A DNA stretch of 64,000 nt, from positions 310,001-374,000 of the forward strand of contig BGZK01000077.1 of NCBI GenBank assembly GCA_005406025.1, read 5' to 3'. Under the pieces are notes generated by a model, which saw only the letters and a list, made by a program, of their open reading frames with translations, was not told where the DNA came from and searched no databases. This document shows, piece by piece, positions 47,552-59,800 of the stretch. How positions within the stretch are numbered: the first letter of the stretch is position 1; each line of letters begins with the position of its first letter. The stretch is from Eumeta japonica. Lineage: Eukaryota; Arthropoda; Insecta; Lepidoptera; Psychidae. The position numbers were made by a program, and so were the translations under genes.

Positions 47552-47869
47552 GGGCTTGAAGGGCCCGGGTGGTATTATGTATTATGAATTAATACTTAGA
47601 TTCATAATATTTTCATAATAATACTTAGATTTATAATATAATAAATTATGTAATATTATGAATCTAACGACTCCTCAGAAGCTTTCGATAAGGGTAGATG
47701 GGATACACAATTTTAATGATTAAAAACATACGTTGGATTTCATAAAGCAAATTAAAATCGGTTGATTCGTTCAAAAGTTGCCGCAGTCCAAAAATTTACA
47801 AAATGTGCTTTTTCAAACTTTCCAATTTTTCGACATGTCGATTTTAACACATCCATCATTTCATACATC
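47552..47869. repeat. Inverted partial copy of the 30201-30902 element
   Basis: Starting 'gggcttgaagggcccgggtggtattatg' it matches the complement of 30902 leftwards. Shared blocks are 'ttcgataagggtagatg', 'gatacacaattttaatg', 'ctttttcaaact', 'aacttt'/'ttccaattttt' and 'catgtcgatttta'. An AT-rich expansion (about 47580-47665) with repeated 'attatgaat' and 'atacttagat' sits near the end. Confidence 0.7.
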
Positions 47870-48706
47870 GAAAAAACTACCTCAAAAGCCGCTAGTCCAA
47901 CACGGAGAACAGGAGCATTGTATGCTTGGGCATTACCTGTAGAGACAACTAATTACTGTTTATACTGCAGTAGATGTCCAAACAAATATAATATCATTAG
48001 AAACCTAAAACCATCTTATAAATGATTCCGCATCAAACGGTCAATGTCCCATACAGATACATTTAGTAGGTAAATCGTTAAGTAATTTTTACTTAATTGC
48101 ATGACAAAAAAAAAACATTTTCATTATATACATATACACTGATACCTTGGTAAGAAGTGCCGTTGGTCATCAGAAAGAGGAAAAATCGCTTAAATATAAC
48201 AACATTAAACAAATCGTTCAATCTTTTTGTTGTAATCCCGAATTTTAAACCGTTCGTCGTTTCAGCTTCATAGGACATTCTCATGCGCTGTAAATTCAGA
48301 TTTAACTGGATCAGGTACGAGTTGCTAAGTTAAAGTTAATTGAAGGGATTCTAACATTTGGCGATTGTAATTGTGCAAAAAAATTTTCAGTAAAGTTTTC
48401 GTATTTCACTGTTCAAAATTTATTATTTTTGCATTGTTACCCAATATCCCGAATAAATTTAACTGACATAAACAGACCAAATTTGTCATAGATACCGTTA
48501 GAGTGCGCATTGAATAGTACCATTTTGGTTTAAATGTGTAAAATTATTAATGTTGTTTATTTATTAAATTCTATTGTTTGCAATGGCCAGAAGCTTTATA
48601 AGTCGACATCTTAAAGAATCAGTTTTGATGACGTTCTTATTATGACTTCAAAAGCAGCTTTTGCGAATTGTATTTTTATTGATTTCAGCATTGATATTCC
48701 GTCTAG

Positions 48707-48931
48707 GAACGGCCCGGCCACGAGGTCTACTTGACTCTACAGAACCATCTACCAAGTTTACTTGACGGTCTGGTCCAATCTCTGGCCGGGCCGTTCACCG
48801 GACTTGACCAACCACTTTTTACCGGAGCAGTCAAAGAAAAAGTGTATTCAAAGGCACCGAAAGCGAATTTGAACTACGGCAAAAGAATAGCTGAAGCAGC
48901 CGAATTCGTAAATAATGGACGATTCGCCTGA
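48707..48931 (+). other. Unrecognised ORF or exon with GC-rich palindrome
   Basis: An open frame from 48707 (after a TAG) to a stop at 48929-48931, about 74 codons. It reads LLDGLVQSLAGPFTGLDQPL and later KANLNYGKRIAEAAEFVNN. The composition looks more protein-like than surrounding chance ORFs, and a splice-acceptor-like TTGATTTCAG lies at 48680-48689. No family is recognised and no partner exon was found. GAACGGCCCGGCCA (48707-48720) and its exact complement TGGCCGGGCCGTTC (about 48783-48796) flank the first third, which suggests that at least part is mobile or rearranged DNA. Confidence 0.3.
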
Positions 48932-51900
48932 AAGATAGCTCGATCTCTTTTAAAGAGATGTCGGGTTTGTATTGCCGCCGAAGGAAAGCATTTCTGAACA
49001 TTTGCTGTAGTAAAACTATTTTATTGTAAATTTAATAAATAAACCTTAGTATTAAAATTTTGTTTCAGTTTAAATTAAAACATTCATTAAATAGTGCCAT
49101 TCCAATGCACACACCTAACAGTACTCTAAATTTAGTGCATAATCTGTTTATTCAGTCTGTTTATGATAGACAAACACAGGTACAAGTGAGTTAAATTTAT
49201 TCAGTGTGTGCATTGGAATCGGCTCCAATGTAAAAAGTAATAAGTTTTGCCATTTAACCAAGTAAGAAAAATTTGTAAAAAACTGGGATTTTACTGAAAA
49301 AAAATTTTTTGTCCACGATAGCAGCTACAAATCACCAAGTATTATACCATTTTAGAATCCCTACTAATTGCGCCAACTTTTGACATAACTTGCCAAACTC
49401 GTAGCATTTTTTTTCAATACAGTCAGTTAAATCTAGGCAATTTTTTATTTAATTTTTTTTTTCTAAGAAATAAGTCGTAATGTTATGAAAGCTAGAGCAG
49501 CTGGTTTCAAAATTTTAATTACAGTTTAGAGAAGCATTATTCAGGGTTACACAGCAAAAAAAAAAGTTGGAAAAAGTTATGATTTGTGGCAACAGGAGTG
49601 AATAGACTGTCACAGGGTGTGAATTTTTTGCGTTTTTCTTAAAATGCCTATAATTTTAAAATAATGCAACTTAGATTTTTTTTTATATTTTTCTGACAAC
49701 CAGCATGACTTGCCTTTTCACCCGGTTTCGGGTTGACGTCGAGTTTTGGGACACCCTGTATATAGCCGTTACCCGCCCGATTCTTTGAGCGCAAACTAAT
49801 ATTCAGCAATAATTGTTTTTATTATGATTCAGATGTGCCCGTGGTTCAATCGTGTGTGCATAAAATTAATCCCTTCATCTTTAATTAATATTAATATTGG
49901 GTAATCCCAATATCATCAATCCAAGTCCCAATTATAATCCATCCAGCCATCAATGTATGACAAACATCCTTAAAAACATATTTACATTTTTTTTTTTTGT
50001 ATTATAAATAGCCTATAATCATCTACAGACAATATATTTGCGTGATGCGCAGATCCATAGCTCATAGGATTATTTGAAATATGTTTTCATTTCTGTATGA
50101 GGGGTCTTTAAAACCTAAGTTGTAAAATATTCCATCACTGTCTGTTTCCCACCTGCTTGGTATGGTACCTTGCTACCTTAGGATGTTGCTATTTTTCTGA
50201 TAGATAGGTATTCATACTTTTTACAGTTTCGTACATGCGTATGAAAAAAAAATGAAACCTTTATTACATCACTTGTACCTGTTCATTTGACACAGCCAGT
50301 TTACTCCGAATCTACTAAATCAATTATAAGAATACACATATGAATTTCTGTGATACAAGTATGGATGTGTAACATAAATAAATTAATTTTGAATATGAGT
50401 TTATTTTGGGGGAAAATTACTGTTTACTTTGATATGTCTCCCAGTGAAGCGACCAGATGACTGCCAATAGTCAATACGACGAAATGTGCAGATTCATGTA
50501 TTTTCAAATATGAGAGAAATTATTAATGTTTGTCAAATTATTATAACTCATGCATTACAAAGTAATTTAAAAAGAGGCATAAAACATATTATTAATAATA
50601 TTGTTTAAGCTTTTTTTTTATTCACTTCAAAAAGTCACAGTAACAACAAAGGCCAGATAAAGAAATACAGATAAATCCGAGTAACTTTATTGAAAAAATA
50701 AGACAAATCATCATACAACACACAGTTCGTCAGTTAAACTTAACTTGATTACAATTACACAAGCATCACATCAGTTATCAATTTCATGTACATAATACTT
50801 AAAATTTAACCATTCTTAACATTATAGCTGAAAAATTCCAATATCTTCCAAAACCCTTTGATTTATATAACAAATGTAACACATATGCTCAACCATCATT
50901 TTATTTTTGGAACTAGTCAGCTTGCATAGATTGACACATCAATGAATTTGTATACATACTGACATTTCAAGAGTCAATAAGAGTACTACCTCACCCAATT
51001 TATAATTTACAATTAATCACGAGTACTATATAAATCACAATTTAGTTAGAGAACTATAAATACCACAGGCAATCTGTATAATATGTTCTGATAAATAATA
51101 ACAACCTACACGGATCATTGTTTAAGTTAATTAGAATTGAAAAATTGAATATTAAAACATAAACATTAAAAAACTTTACTCTATGAGTGAACAATATATA
51201 ATGGAATTTACATGATGGGAAACTTTTGATAGTTTACATTGAACATTTTTTAATATAATTATCTGCAAAAAACAATTATTAAGTTCAATATAAAACATAA
51301 TAATTGTACTGTGTTGAAAATCATAATTTTTAATAATGTACAATTTTTTAATAACATTATATAGTTACAAAATCTGGTATATGGTATGAAACATCAGAAA
51401 AAATATTGGTCTAGTGTTCGATTTTGTATACAATATGACAGAGATAGCTTTGAATAATGCTTATCTATTTTTTTATTGTATGCAATGTTAATCATTGGAC
51501 ACACAAAACACAATGCTCTTATCACTATCATAGAAACTGATTAAAACTAATAGAATGGTAATCAGCAAAATATGCTTTAAATAAATTAAAAACCATATCC
51601 AGCTTGATGAAATAAACTATTAAAAAACTACAAAATTGGCTATTAATTTTCATTATTTATACAATTACATGTAGTACATTATATTATATCAATTAACAAA
51701 ACTACATAACTAAAACATAAGTAGGTTATGTTAGAAAGAGATAGCATTTATACTATCATCTCTTTTTAACATAATCTACTAAACCCATTTCATTAACATT
51801 TGGCATACAAATGGCTTGGACCCATAAACAAAGAACATTATTCTTTGTTTTAAATTGGTGATTTCTAAAAATCCATACTAAATCAGTACCAGAATCTAAT

Positions 51901-53002
51901 TCGAGAATAGATATTAACTATATGTTCACATACACAAAGTAGTAAGCAAAAATTGAATAGCAAATTTTTATTTTGTAAGATGTCTAATACAAATGAAGAT
52001 ATATATATAAATGGGAATCTTAATAAATTTAGGTGTTCCTTTTATTAGACAAAATTAGATTAACTATGCTAATTTTTATAAAATATAATTTTAAAAACTT
52101 GGTTTTTTTTTACATGAAAATTTTAAAACTGATAGGAAAAATCAATATTTTTAATTTCTTCTAAGAAAGTAACCGAAATCAAAATAAAAGTTCTGCATGT
52201 AACGTTTAAATACACTCAAATACTTTTTTATCAAACATAATATTAATGAAAATAAATAGAATATGAATACATATTTCCATTGAAAATTATAAAAATCAGA
52301 TATGAAACTCTCATCCATGTGCTTTATTGTTTATTACACACAATAAATATTCTTTAAATTGATTTTTGGTATTGAATGGAACTACCCAAAATCCACAGAA
52401 AATTAATAAGAAAAAAAGTACAATAATTCAGCTCAATATAAAACAAAAAAGAATATTAAAAATTATCAAATTTATACATGACATTAACTATTTTCCAAAG
52501 ACTGAGATATCAATCTTAACATAGCTGCTGTCTGGTTATTAACTTGTTCATCAAGAACTATAGAAATGGGATCCAAAACTGTGCACTGTGTCTTTAATTA
52601 TAACTATCAGTATAAATTCTGATATTCTGGGCATATCAACATTTTGGTTACTTTTTCATTCATATTGCATGCAATATACATATTTTTATTTCATTTGTAA
52701 TATCTTCTAAAACAAAAATTGTGATTAGCTGTTTACAAATCAATGAGAGATGATATATTATTCATTTCCGATTTTATCCATCTATGGTGAAGTTCTAATT
52801 TTTATCCTTCACATTCAACAACCTAATAATGTTCAAAATAGTTTTAATTTCTACTTTCAACAAATTAACCAGATTGAATTAAGTAGTATTTCATTCACTA
52901 TTACATTAGATAAAAAATATCAAAACTAATCAAGAGTCAACCAACTAGATATAGTGGCATATAATTAATAGTGGGACAACAATGATATAACATTAACCAC
53001 GG
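48932..53002. other. Long intergenic AT-rich stretch
   Basis: No gene recognised. A short 'gggacaccctgtatat' end near 49748 is a common insect retroelement-like end. From about 50600 the DNA is extremely AT-rich with short homopolymers. Contains the inverted repeat 51721-51742/51758-51779 (22-nt arms, two mismatches). Confidence 0.45.
51721..51779. repeat. Inverted repeat, 22-nt arms
   Basis: GTAGGTTATGTTAGAAAGAG at the left pairs with CTCTTTTTAACATAATCTAC at the right; two mismatches, 15-nt spacer. Confidence 0.7.
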
Positions 53003-53249
53003 TATGCTTCAAACTCTTATTTGATGTAATTAACTGTTATCTGTTAAAGTTAAAAGATAAAGACGTCTAAATACATTGTTTTAACCTCACAATGGGAAAT
53101 TGAATAAAGCTTAAAGCTATTGACATTTACGTCATTAATTCAATATGACAAATACCAATATCTTTAAGATTACTGATATCTTGACATGTTTAGTTTTTAA
53201 CTTTAACAGTTAGCAGTTAACTATTTCAAATGAGAATTTGAAGCACATA
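53003..53249. mobile_element. MITE, second copy of the TAF12-intron family
   Basis: The left end TATGCTTCAAACTCTTATTT resembles GTGCTTTAAACTCTCATTTG at 36361, and the right end (AAATGAGAATTTGAAGCACA) is its complement. The inner GTTAAAG / CTTTAAC and GACGTCTAAA / CATGTTTAG pairs are shared with the first copy. Confidence 0.65.
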
Positions 53250-53845
53250 GTTGTAAATTATGTAAGTAGTTCCTTTTAATAACCATGCATGCCCTAAACA
53301 TATTAAAGACAGATTCAATAGTTTCTATTATCTTAAGGATTCCTTTTTATATTCACAATTTTAATCAAATTTATTGATGCACATTACACCAATTATATGA
53401 TTATATTTCTCTATGTGTAGGTACAATCTAATAAATGTAAAATATTCATTAAATCAATGCTGAACTTTACGATGATCACTAAATTATTTATGGTCAATCT
53501 TCAAACAAATCAATAACAGAAATTTATAATTTTACAAAATCTTATTTTCTATAATCTTATTTTCTACCTTGTTGATGAATTTTTCTGTAAACATTAATGC
53601 AATTCAGTGTCAATTTTTTATATTATGATGAAAAATATCATGCATAATTTGAGAATTCATTCTAAAAATTACACAGAAAGGCACTAGCTAATTGATCTAC
53701 TGTGCCAATAATTTACTATTTAAGTTACTATTTCATACTGTTTATTTCACATTCATACATTTAGTATTAACTATTATTTATCATAGTATCAAATTAATAC
53801 ATCTCTTCTGAGATAACCTACCTAGTTTCAAATCTTATTCTAATT
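53250..53845. other. Probable UHRF1 3' UTR
   Basis: AT-rich DNA downstream of the minus-strand UHRF1 stop. TTTATT at 53741-53746 (AATAAA on the minus strand) lies about 100 nt past the stop and is a candidate poly(A) signal. Confidence 0.4.
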
Positions 53846-56800
53846 TTATTTCCTTCCAGCATCATACCCTGGCATGACTGTTTGCAGTGCTTTTTTCAAA
53901 TGGTCATTTAGAGGTAATTCGTCCTTAGGAATTTTTTGCCTACAGTATGGACAGTTAAAGGAACCGGTTGATTTGAAAAGCCAGTTTCAAACAAGTCTGA
54001 AACAATGAATACAGCATGACAATATGACTCATAAGACATCTTTATATTTATTTGAAGATCACCAGAAGAATAGAGATTTGAAAGAAACACTTGATCATTA
54101 GGACACAACCGGTGTTTAATGGTCGACAATTACCGCGCTAATTAAATCATTACAACTAATACTTACCAGACAGAAATTATGCTGGCATTTAGTGGTGACA
54201 GGATGTGCAACAACTTCTTGGCAAATGATGCAGAGAAACACTTGTGTCATATGTTCTACGAATTGCTGTAACCATTTAAAAATTTGAAATAAATAAAATA
54301 ATATTGAAAATTAAAAACATATAAAAATTAATGTATACTATGTTGTCTTCATGGTCAGATTAAATTCTCTATGAAATAATTATGTTAAATAATTGTCAGA
54401 ATTTTGACACATTAGAAACCTCTCTTAATTTCTAAATTAAGGGAGGTTTCTTGCCGTTACTGAAAATAAAAATTTACTATTCAATGTATTGAATGGTAAC
54501 TTTTTACCGTCCCACAAATAAAAGGCATTTATTTACATAACTAGAAATCAAACAGGTTAACAATATAAGCGCGACAAGTTTTTATCCATTCTAAAATTCT
54601 ATTATTCAAACATCCTTGTTTCTTTCATAAGAATTTCTGTTATGAACAGTATATTTAAGACTATATAGACTTTAATTTACCAACTTTTGTAGAAAATATA
54701 CTAATAGTTTATTCTACTATGGTCTATTTGGAGGAATCAACAATATTTATTTTTTGAATATTATTTACAAGTTCAAGTAAGAGAGTAGAAAAATAACATT
54801 TAGAAAATAGAATTATCGTAGTTCACTCTGTTGGAAACAATACAAAAGAAGAAGAGAAAATACTTCTTAGAAATATGTACCTGTTTTCCCTTCTCTTTGC
54901 AAATGTCTAAACATTCTTCCCACAGTTTTGAATTCAAAGTATCAGCTTTAATGAACTTCATTTCTTCTTTAGTTAAAACAGCATCAGACTGCATTACTTT
55001 TTTAGGTGAAACAGAATTTTTCTTTCTTAAATTATTCTTATTATTTTTTATACTTTTATTATCTGGAGTTGTAATCAAATAATTTTGGATTTAAATGTTA
55101 CATTGCTGAAGTTCTCATCTATAAAATAAAGACTTTATAATTATTACAACAGACATATAGCATATGCAAGAAATTGTGGACATTTTTACTCAGTGCATAG
55201 TGTGTACGGTCATCAAGTTTATGAAAATAATACCATTTCTGATTCAAAACGAAATTATTTTTAAGTGTGAGTTTTAAGAATCAAAATTAATTTGCATCTC
55301 TTTTTATTTACAACTAGGAAAGGCAACATTTTTATCTCATAAAGTAACTTTACTTAGCTGGCAATATTATTTTGTTACAAGATCTTGTTTCTAAACAAAT
55401 TATGAAATTAATGGGAAGTTTTTCAGATTCAATCCCGATTACAAGCAGATCTACCAATAAGTTTTTAACTTCCTTCAAGCAAAACTACTCGTAACATACC
55501 CCTGAGGACACGTGAACCTGTCAATCGCGTGAGTCAATCACATTGGTGACATTGACATTGATGGCCATTAGCAATTCTCAACATGCGTGAAGGACTTGAA
55601 TTCCAACCCTTCAATCTGAAATATAAACATTGTGAAGGGGAACGCCTTTACAATGGGATGACTTAAATTTGACGTAATCGCAGCACAACACCAGCATATG
55701 GCATATATAGGAAATATAAGAACTTTATACTTACTGTTTGATTATATTTTTCATAAAACTTTGAATACTGTCAGCTTGTAATTTAGATTGAAAGATTTAA
55801 AAAAGTACTGCCAAACAGGCTTAAAGAAAGGATAAATATAATAATGCAAATATAATAATAAAATAAAGAGATGATAACACGATATGATTAGCTTAAATAA
55901 CGTAACACAGGTTAAAGGGAGCAATGTAAGTATAAAAATTATTAATTAAAGTTAATGGAACCATATGTTTTAAATTTAACGTTTTGCTCCAATAATTGAA
56001 CCATTCCTTCACTGTTAATACTCTCATTTCTTTTAAGTTTCAATCATCGGATTTATCATATAGTAAAAAATAAAACTTAATTTCAAGTAACATTTATAGT
56101 GTGTACAGTGTGAAATTATTAATTCGAAATGGGATTTGAAGTGAAGTGACTGTTTATATCTGAATGGTAGAAAAATATTTGTATTATACTAATTCGCTAT
56201 TCAAAAAGTTAAAATAGTAAATTATAAATTCACACCAACTATATTATCCGAAATTGGTATGTATATAGAAGACTAGAAACATATAAGGTTACAATAATAC
56301 ACTACAGGAAAAAATGTAAAGAATATTTTTAGGGCAGTTTTATTGATTCTTAAAGAAGTCTTTGTTTTTTCAGTATAAAAATAAAATTTTACCATCCACG
56401 TCTCATTTTCGGTACAAAAAATAGTGTTAATGTTATATCACCATTTTTGATTGTGATCTTTACTCTAAATTATCTATAAAAATCAATAAAAAAATATGTT
56501 TACATGATTAGCCTTTTTAATGAAAATATATATTTAAATGCAATAAGCTCTTTATTACTTTTTACTATTTTTAAACAGTATGAGGTTTCAGATCTTAATA
56601 TCCAACACTAATTTCAGTGTTAGGCTTCTAGGGGAGTAGAGATTGAAACTTTAAGTTGCCTTCCGAAAATGGCAAGAGTGAAGTAAGAAAATTATAATTC
56701 TTGTTCTTAAAGATGACAATACTAAATCCACACAATAGCAATAAGACTCTCTGCTAAAATTCAATATATAATATTAAAAGCAATCCATTCTTCAATAATT

Positions 56801-59800
56801 TCCTGGCAGCATTACTAAGCAACATTAAACAGTATTGTCCAAGTAATATCAAATATTTACAGTCTCATTCAATAGCCTCCTTAGGTTGGCTTCAAAATTT
56901 AAAGTGGTACATGGGATGTTTCATAGGTATCCCAAAATATAATTTATTTAATACATTAAAATAATCAAAAAGTGTGTTTACATTAAGAAGATATCTTTAT
57001 GTAAAGCAAGGTTCTGCACCACTTTCTAGTCTCAAATTTTATGTAATAAGAAATAATTTTATGCTGGAACAATCATACATTTTGTTGTGACTTCAAACTA
57101 GAGTCCGATCAATGATACACGTAATTCTCAAACATACATTTACACATATTGAGTGCACAGCCAAACTATCCAAATCAAAGATGTTTTTCTATTGTGATTC
57201 TCACGTGGCAAGCAGTAGTCCTGCCTTATATAGTATTAGATGAAAGTCAATTATTATTAAACAACATTCAATCTAAAGAGCTTACTTTGAACCTTAGATT
57301 TATGCACAGAATTATGCATCTTTCTTTTCTTCGGACTTGGTGATTTATAATTTGTGAAGTCATCAGAAACAGATTCTGAGGTATTGTTAAAATCATTTAA
57401 ATGTCTTTTGGAAGACTTTCTAGGTTTTTTAACAGAGCCTTTTTCCTTTTGAGCTCTCTTCTCTGCCTCAGCTTCTAAGTAACCATCTGGATACTGTAAT
57501 ATTTAAACAATAGTTTAAAATATAAAAATATCAGGCATGAATCCATTTATATCATATAACAATGCTGTGACAGTGTAAATATTATGATTTTCTAACCACT
57601 ATAGTAAACCGGCAACCCCTACACAGACCTACCTTGTTACCCATCAATAAATGGGTAACAATGTAGATCCATGTCGAGGTTATCATCTTTTCTTATGTTC
57701 TCAGCAACAGCTTTGAATTAGCACTTTGCTGAGGGGCAATCAAAATAATTGATATTTACGAGACAGCGCCGTGACTACAGAGTAAAAACATATAAGATGC
57801 ATACCATCTTCGCTTGCGAAATAAATTTATATTTTGAAATACATTAATACAGCAAAGTAGATTAATATAAATGTATTAAATGTTATTTGATTTCTAATGG
57901 TATGCATAATGTCAGTTCATCCAAAAAGTAATAAATCTTGGTATGATGTAACAACATCTGATGCCTAACTTGGAGTGGTAGTAGACAGTTCTATAAATTG
58001 TGTCACATCTTGTTGTAAGCACTGCATGTAAGTTTTATAAAATACATTTTAGAAATTAACATTATTGAGATAGTTCTGACTATGATATGCCTCATAAAAT
58101 TTTATGAAATAAGTATGACTTACTATCACTGGGAATTGTTTTGCTCCAGGCTCCCAGGGAGCAGGACTAGAGTCATCCCTACGTAGTAAGTATTTCCATA
58201 CTTTGAAACCAGATTTTCCAGTCTCAGGGTAATACTTGACGACTTTGTATATCCCGTCATATCTGAAAGTTATGTAAGTCATATTAACAATTATTGCTTT
58301 GATTAAAAAATACAATCATGTATTTGTATTTGAATTCTTATATTTACAGACTTATATAATATTATATTAACCTTATGCCTTCCTTAGGGGAGTACTGTGG
58401 AAAATGTTTCAACATTTTGTAGGAACGCACAACACGCACCGGCTTGCCCTCACGCCACGCATCACCAGCGTCGGCACCGTTTTCGCTTATTATTTTAACT
58501 GCGCAATTGCGTGCTAAGGCCCTGAATAAATACAAATTACATACTTTTAAAGTCTGCTTTTATGATTTCAAAAACAGAAAATAAATGAAAACACTTGCCA
58601 TCTTATCACAATACCTTACGTCAGAAATCAGAAATAAAAATTTGGAATATTTAGTGTGGCCTTAATAAGGAGTCCATAGGAAATCGCCAAACATCACCTA
58701 TGTGTCAATACACATTAACATAAAGGATGGAATCGATCATGCATCTTTCCGCAAACATTCATAATCTCCTTTTTTTAGGACAACTTTGCCAAAGTAACTA
58801 TAACAAAAATATATTGAAAATACGCTTATAAATAATATAAAATAATGTTGACACAAACTTCGTAAATGCTCGACCAGCCATAATAGCGAACGCCGTGCCA
58901 GACACCGCGCGCCGCGAAGCGTGTCTCGGACATGTGATAACTAAAATTCTGCCCCACACTTGGGTCATACAATGTATTATTTTTAAAGAATTTATCTAGA
59001 CACTTACCTACAAATAACACTTGATATTGTTAGGACGTAAAGGTTGCCAAAGGTATTATTACATTAGTCTCTGATTTTCCACATGCCTAAACAACAAGGC
59101 AAACTAAGGCAAATTATCGCGTAAACGACTCGCAGACAGCTATGTTACCTCTGCAAACTCCCTAACAATAAATTATGTTTACGTATTTGATAGCTGTGAA
59201 AGACATTGTTATTAAACACTTCAATATTAATCACACACAATCTTAGTTTCAAAAACGTCAAAATCGTCAACATAACACTTTATAATAAAATACCTAGTTT
59301 CTTGGAAGGTCAATGTCAGCGCGCGTGCAGCGCGAAGACACGATTGCCAGGGTGCGGCTGATGCGCTACTGGCTTGGTGAAAATTATAAACATGTTTGGG
59401 GGGGCACAGCAAGAACACGATCTTAGCAAGGTCGAAAAGTTGGAATATCGTACATTTTTACAACACGTTTTAAGCAATTTTTCTCAGAAACGACTACTTC
59501 AATGATTGGTTTCTTTAGCAAAGTTGTTTTAAAAAAGAAGGAGATTATAAATGTTTGCAGAAAGATGCATGATTGATTCCACAGGAAATATTAGTTTACT
59601 TTTTCTGTATGTATTTTAAAAAAATAAATGAACCATTTCTGATGATCTATTTAAACATTTTAAAATTACACCAAAATTATTTATTAACTTATCTTTCTGA
59701 AAACCATCAAACAATAACTATCTACTCAGCATTTTCAGTTTTAAGTCTACATACAGTATAGAAAAGATTGAACACCAAAGTTAAGATGAGGAAATCAGGT

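Noticed and set aside
53908..54129. 73-residue minus-strand ORF as a separate gene
   Set aside because: It reads the last UHRF1 exon in a wrong frame and continues into the intron.
54831..55082. Plus-strand 83-residue ORF
   Set aside because: Shadow of the UHRF1 linker exon on the other strand.
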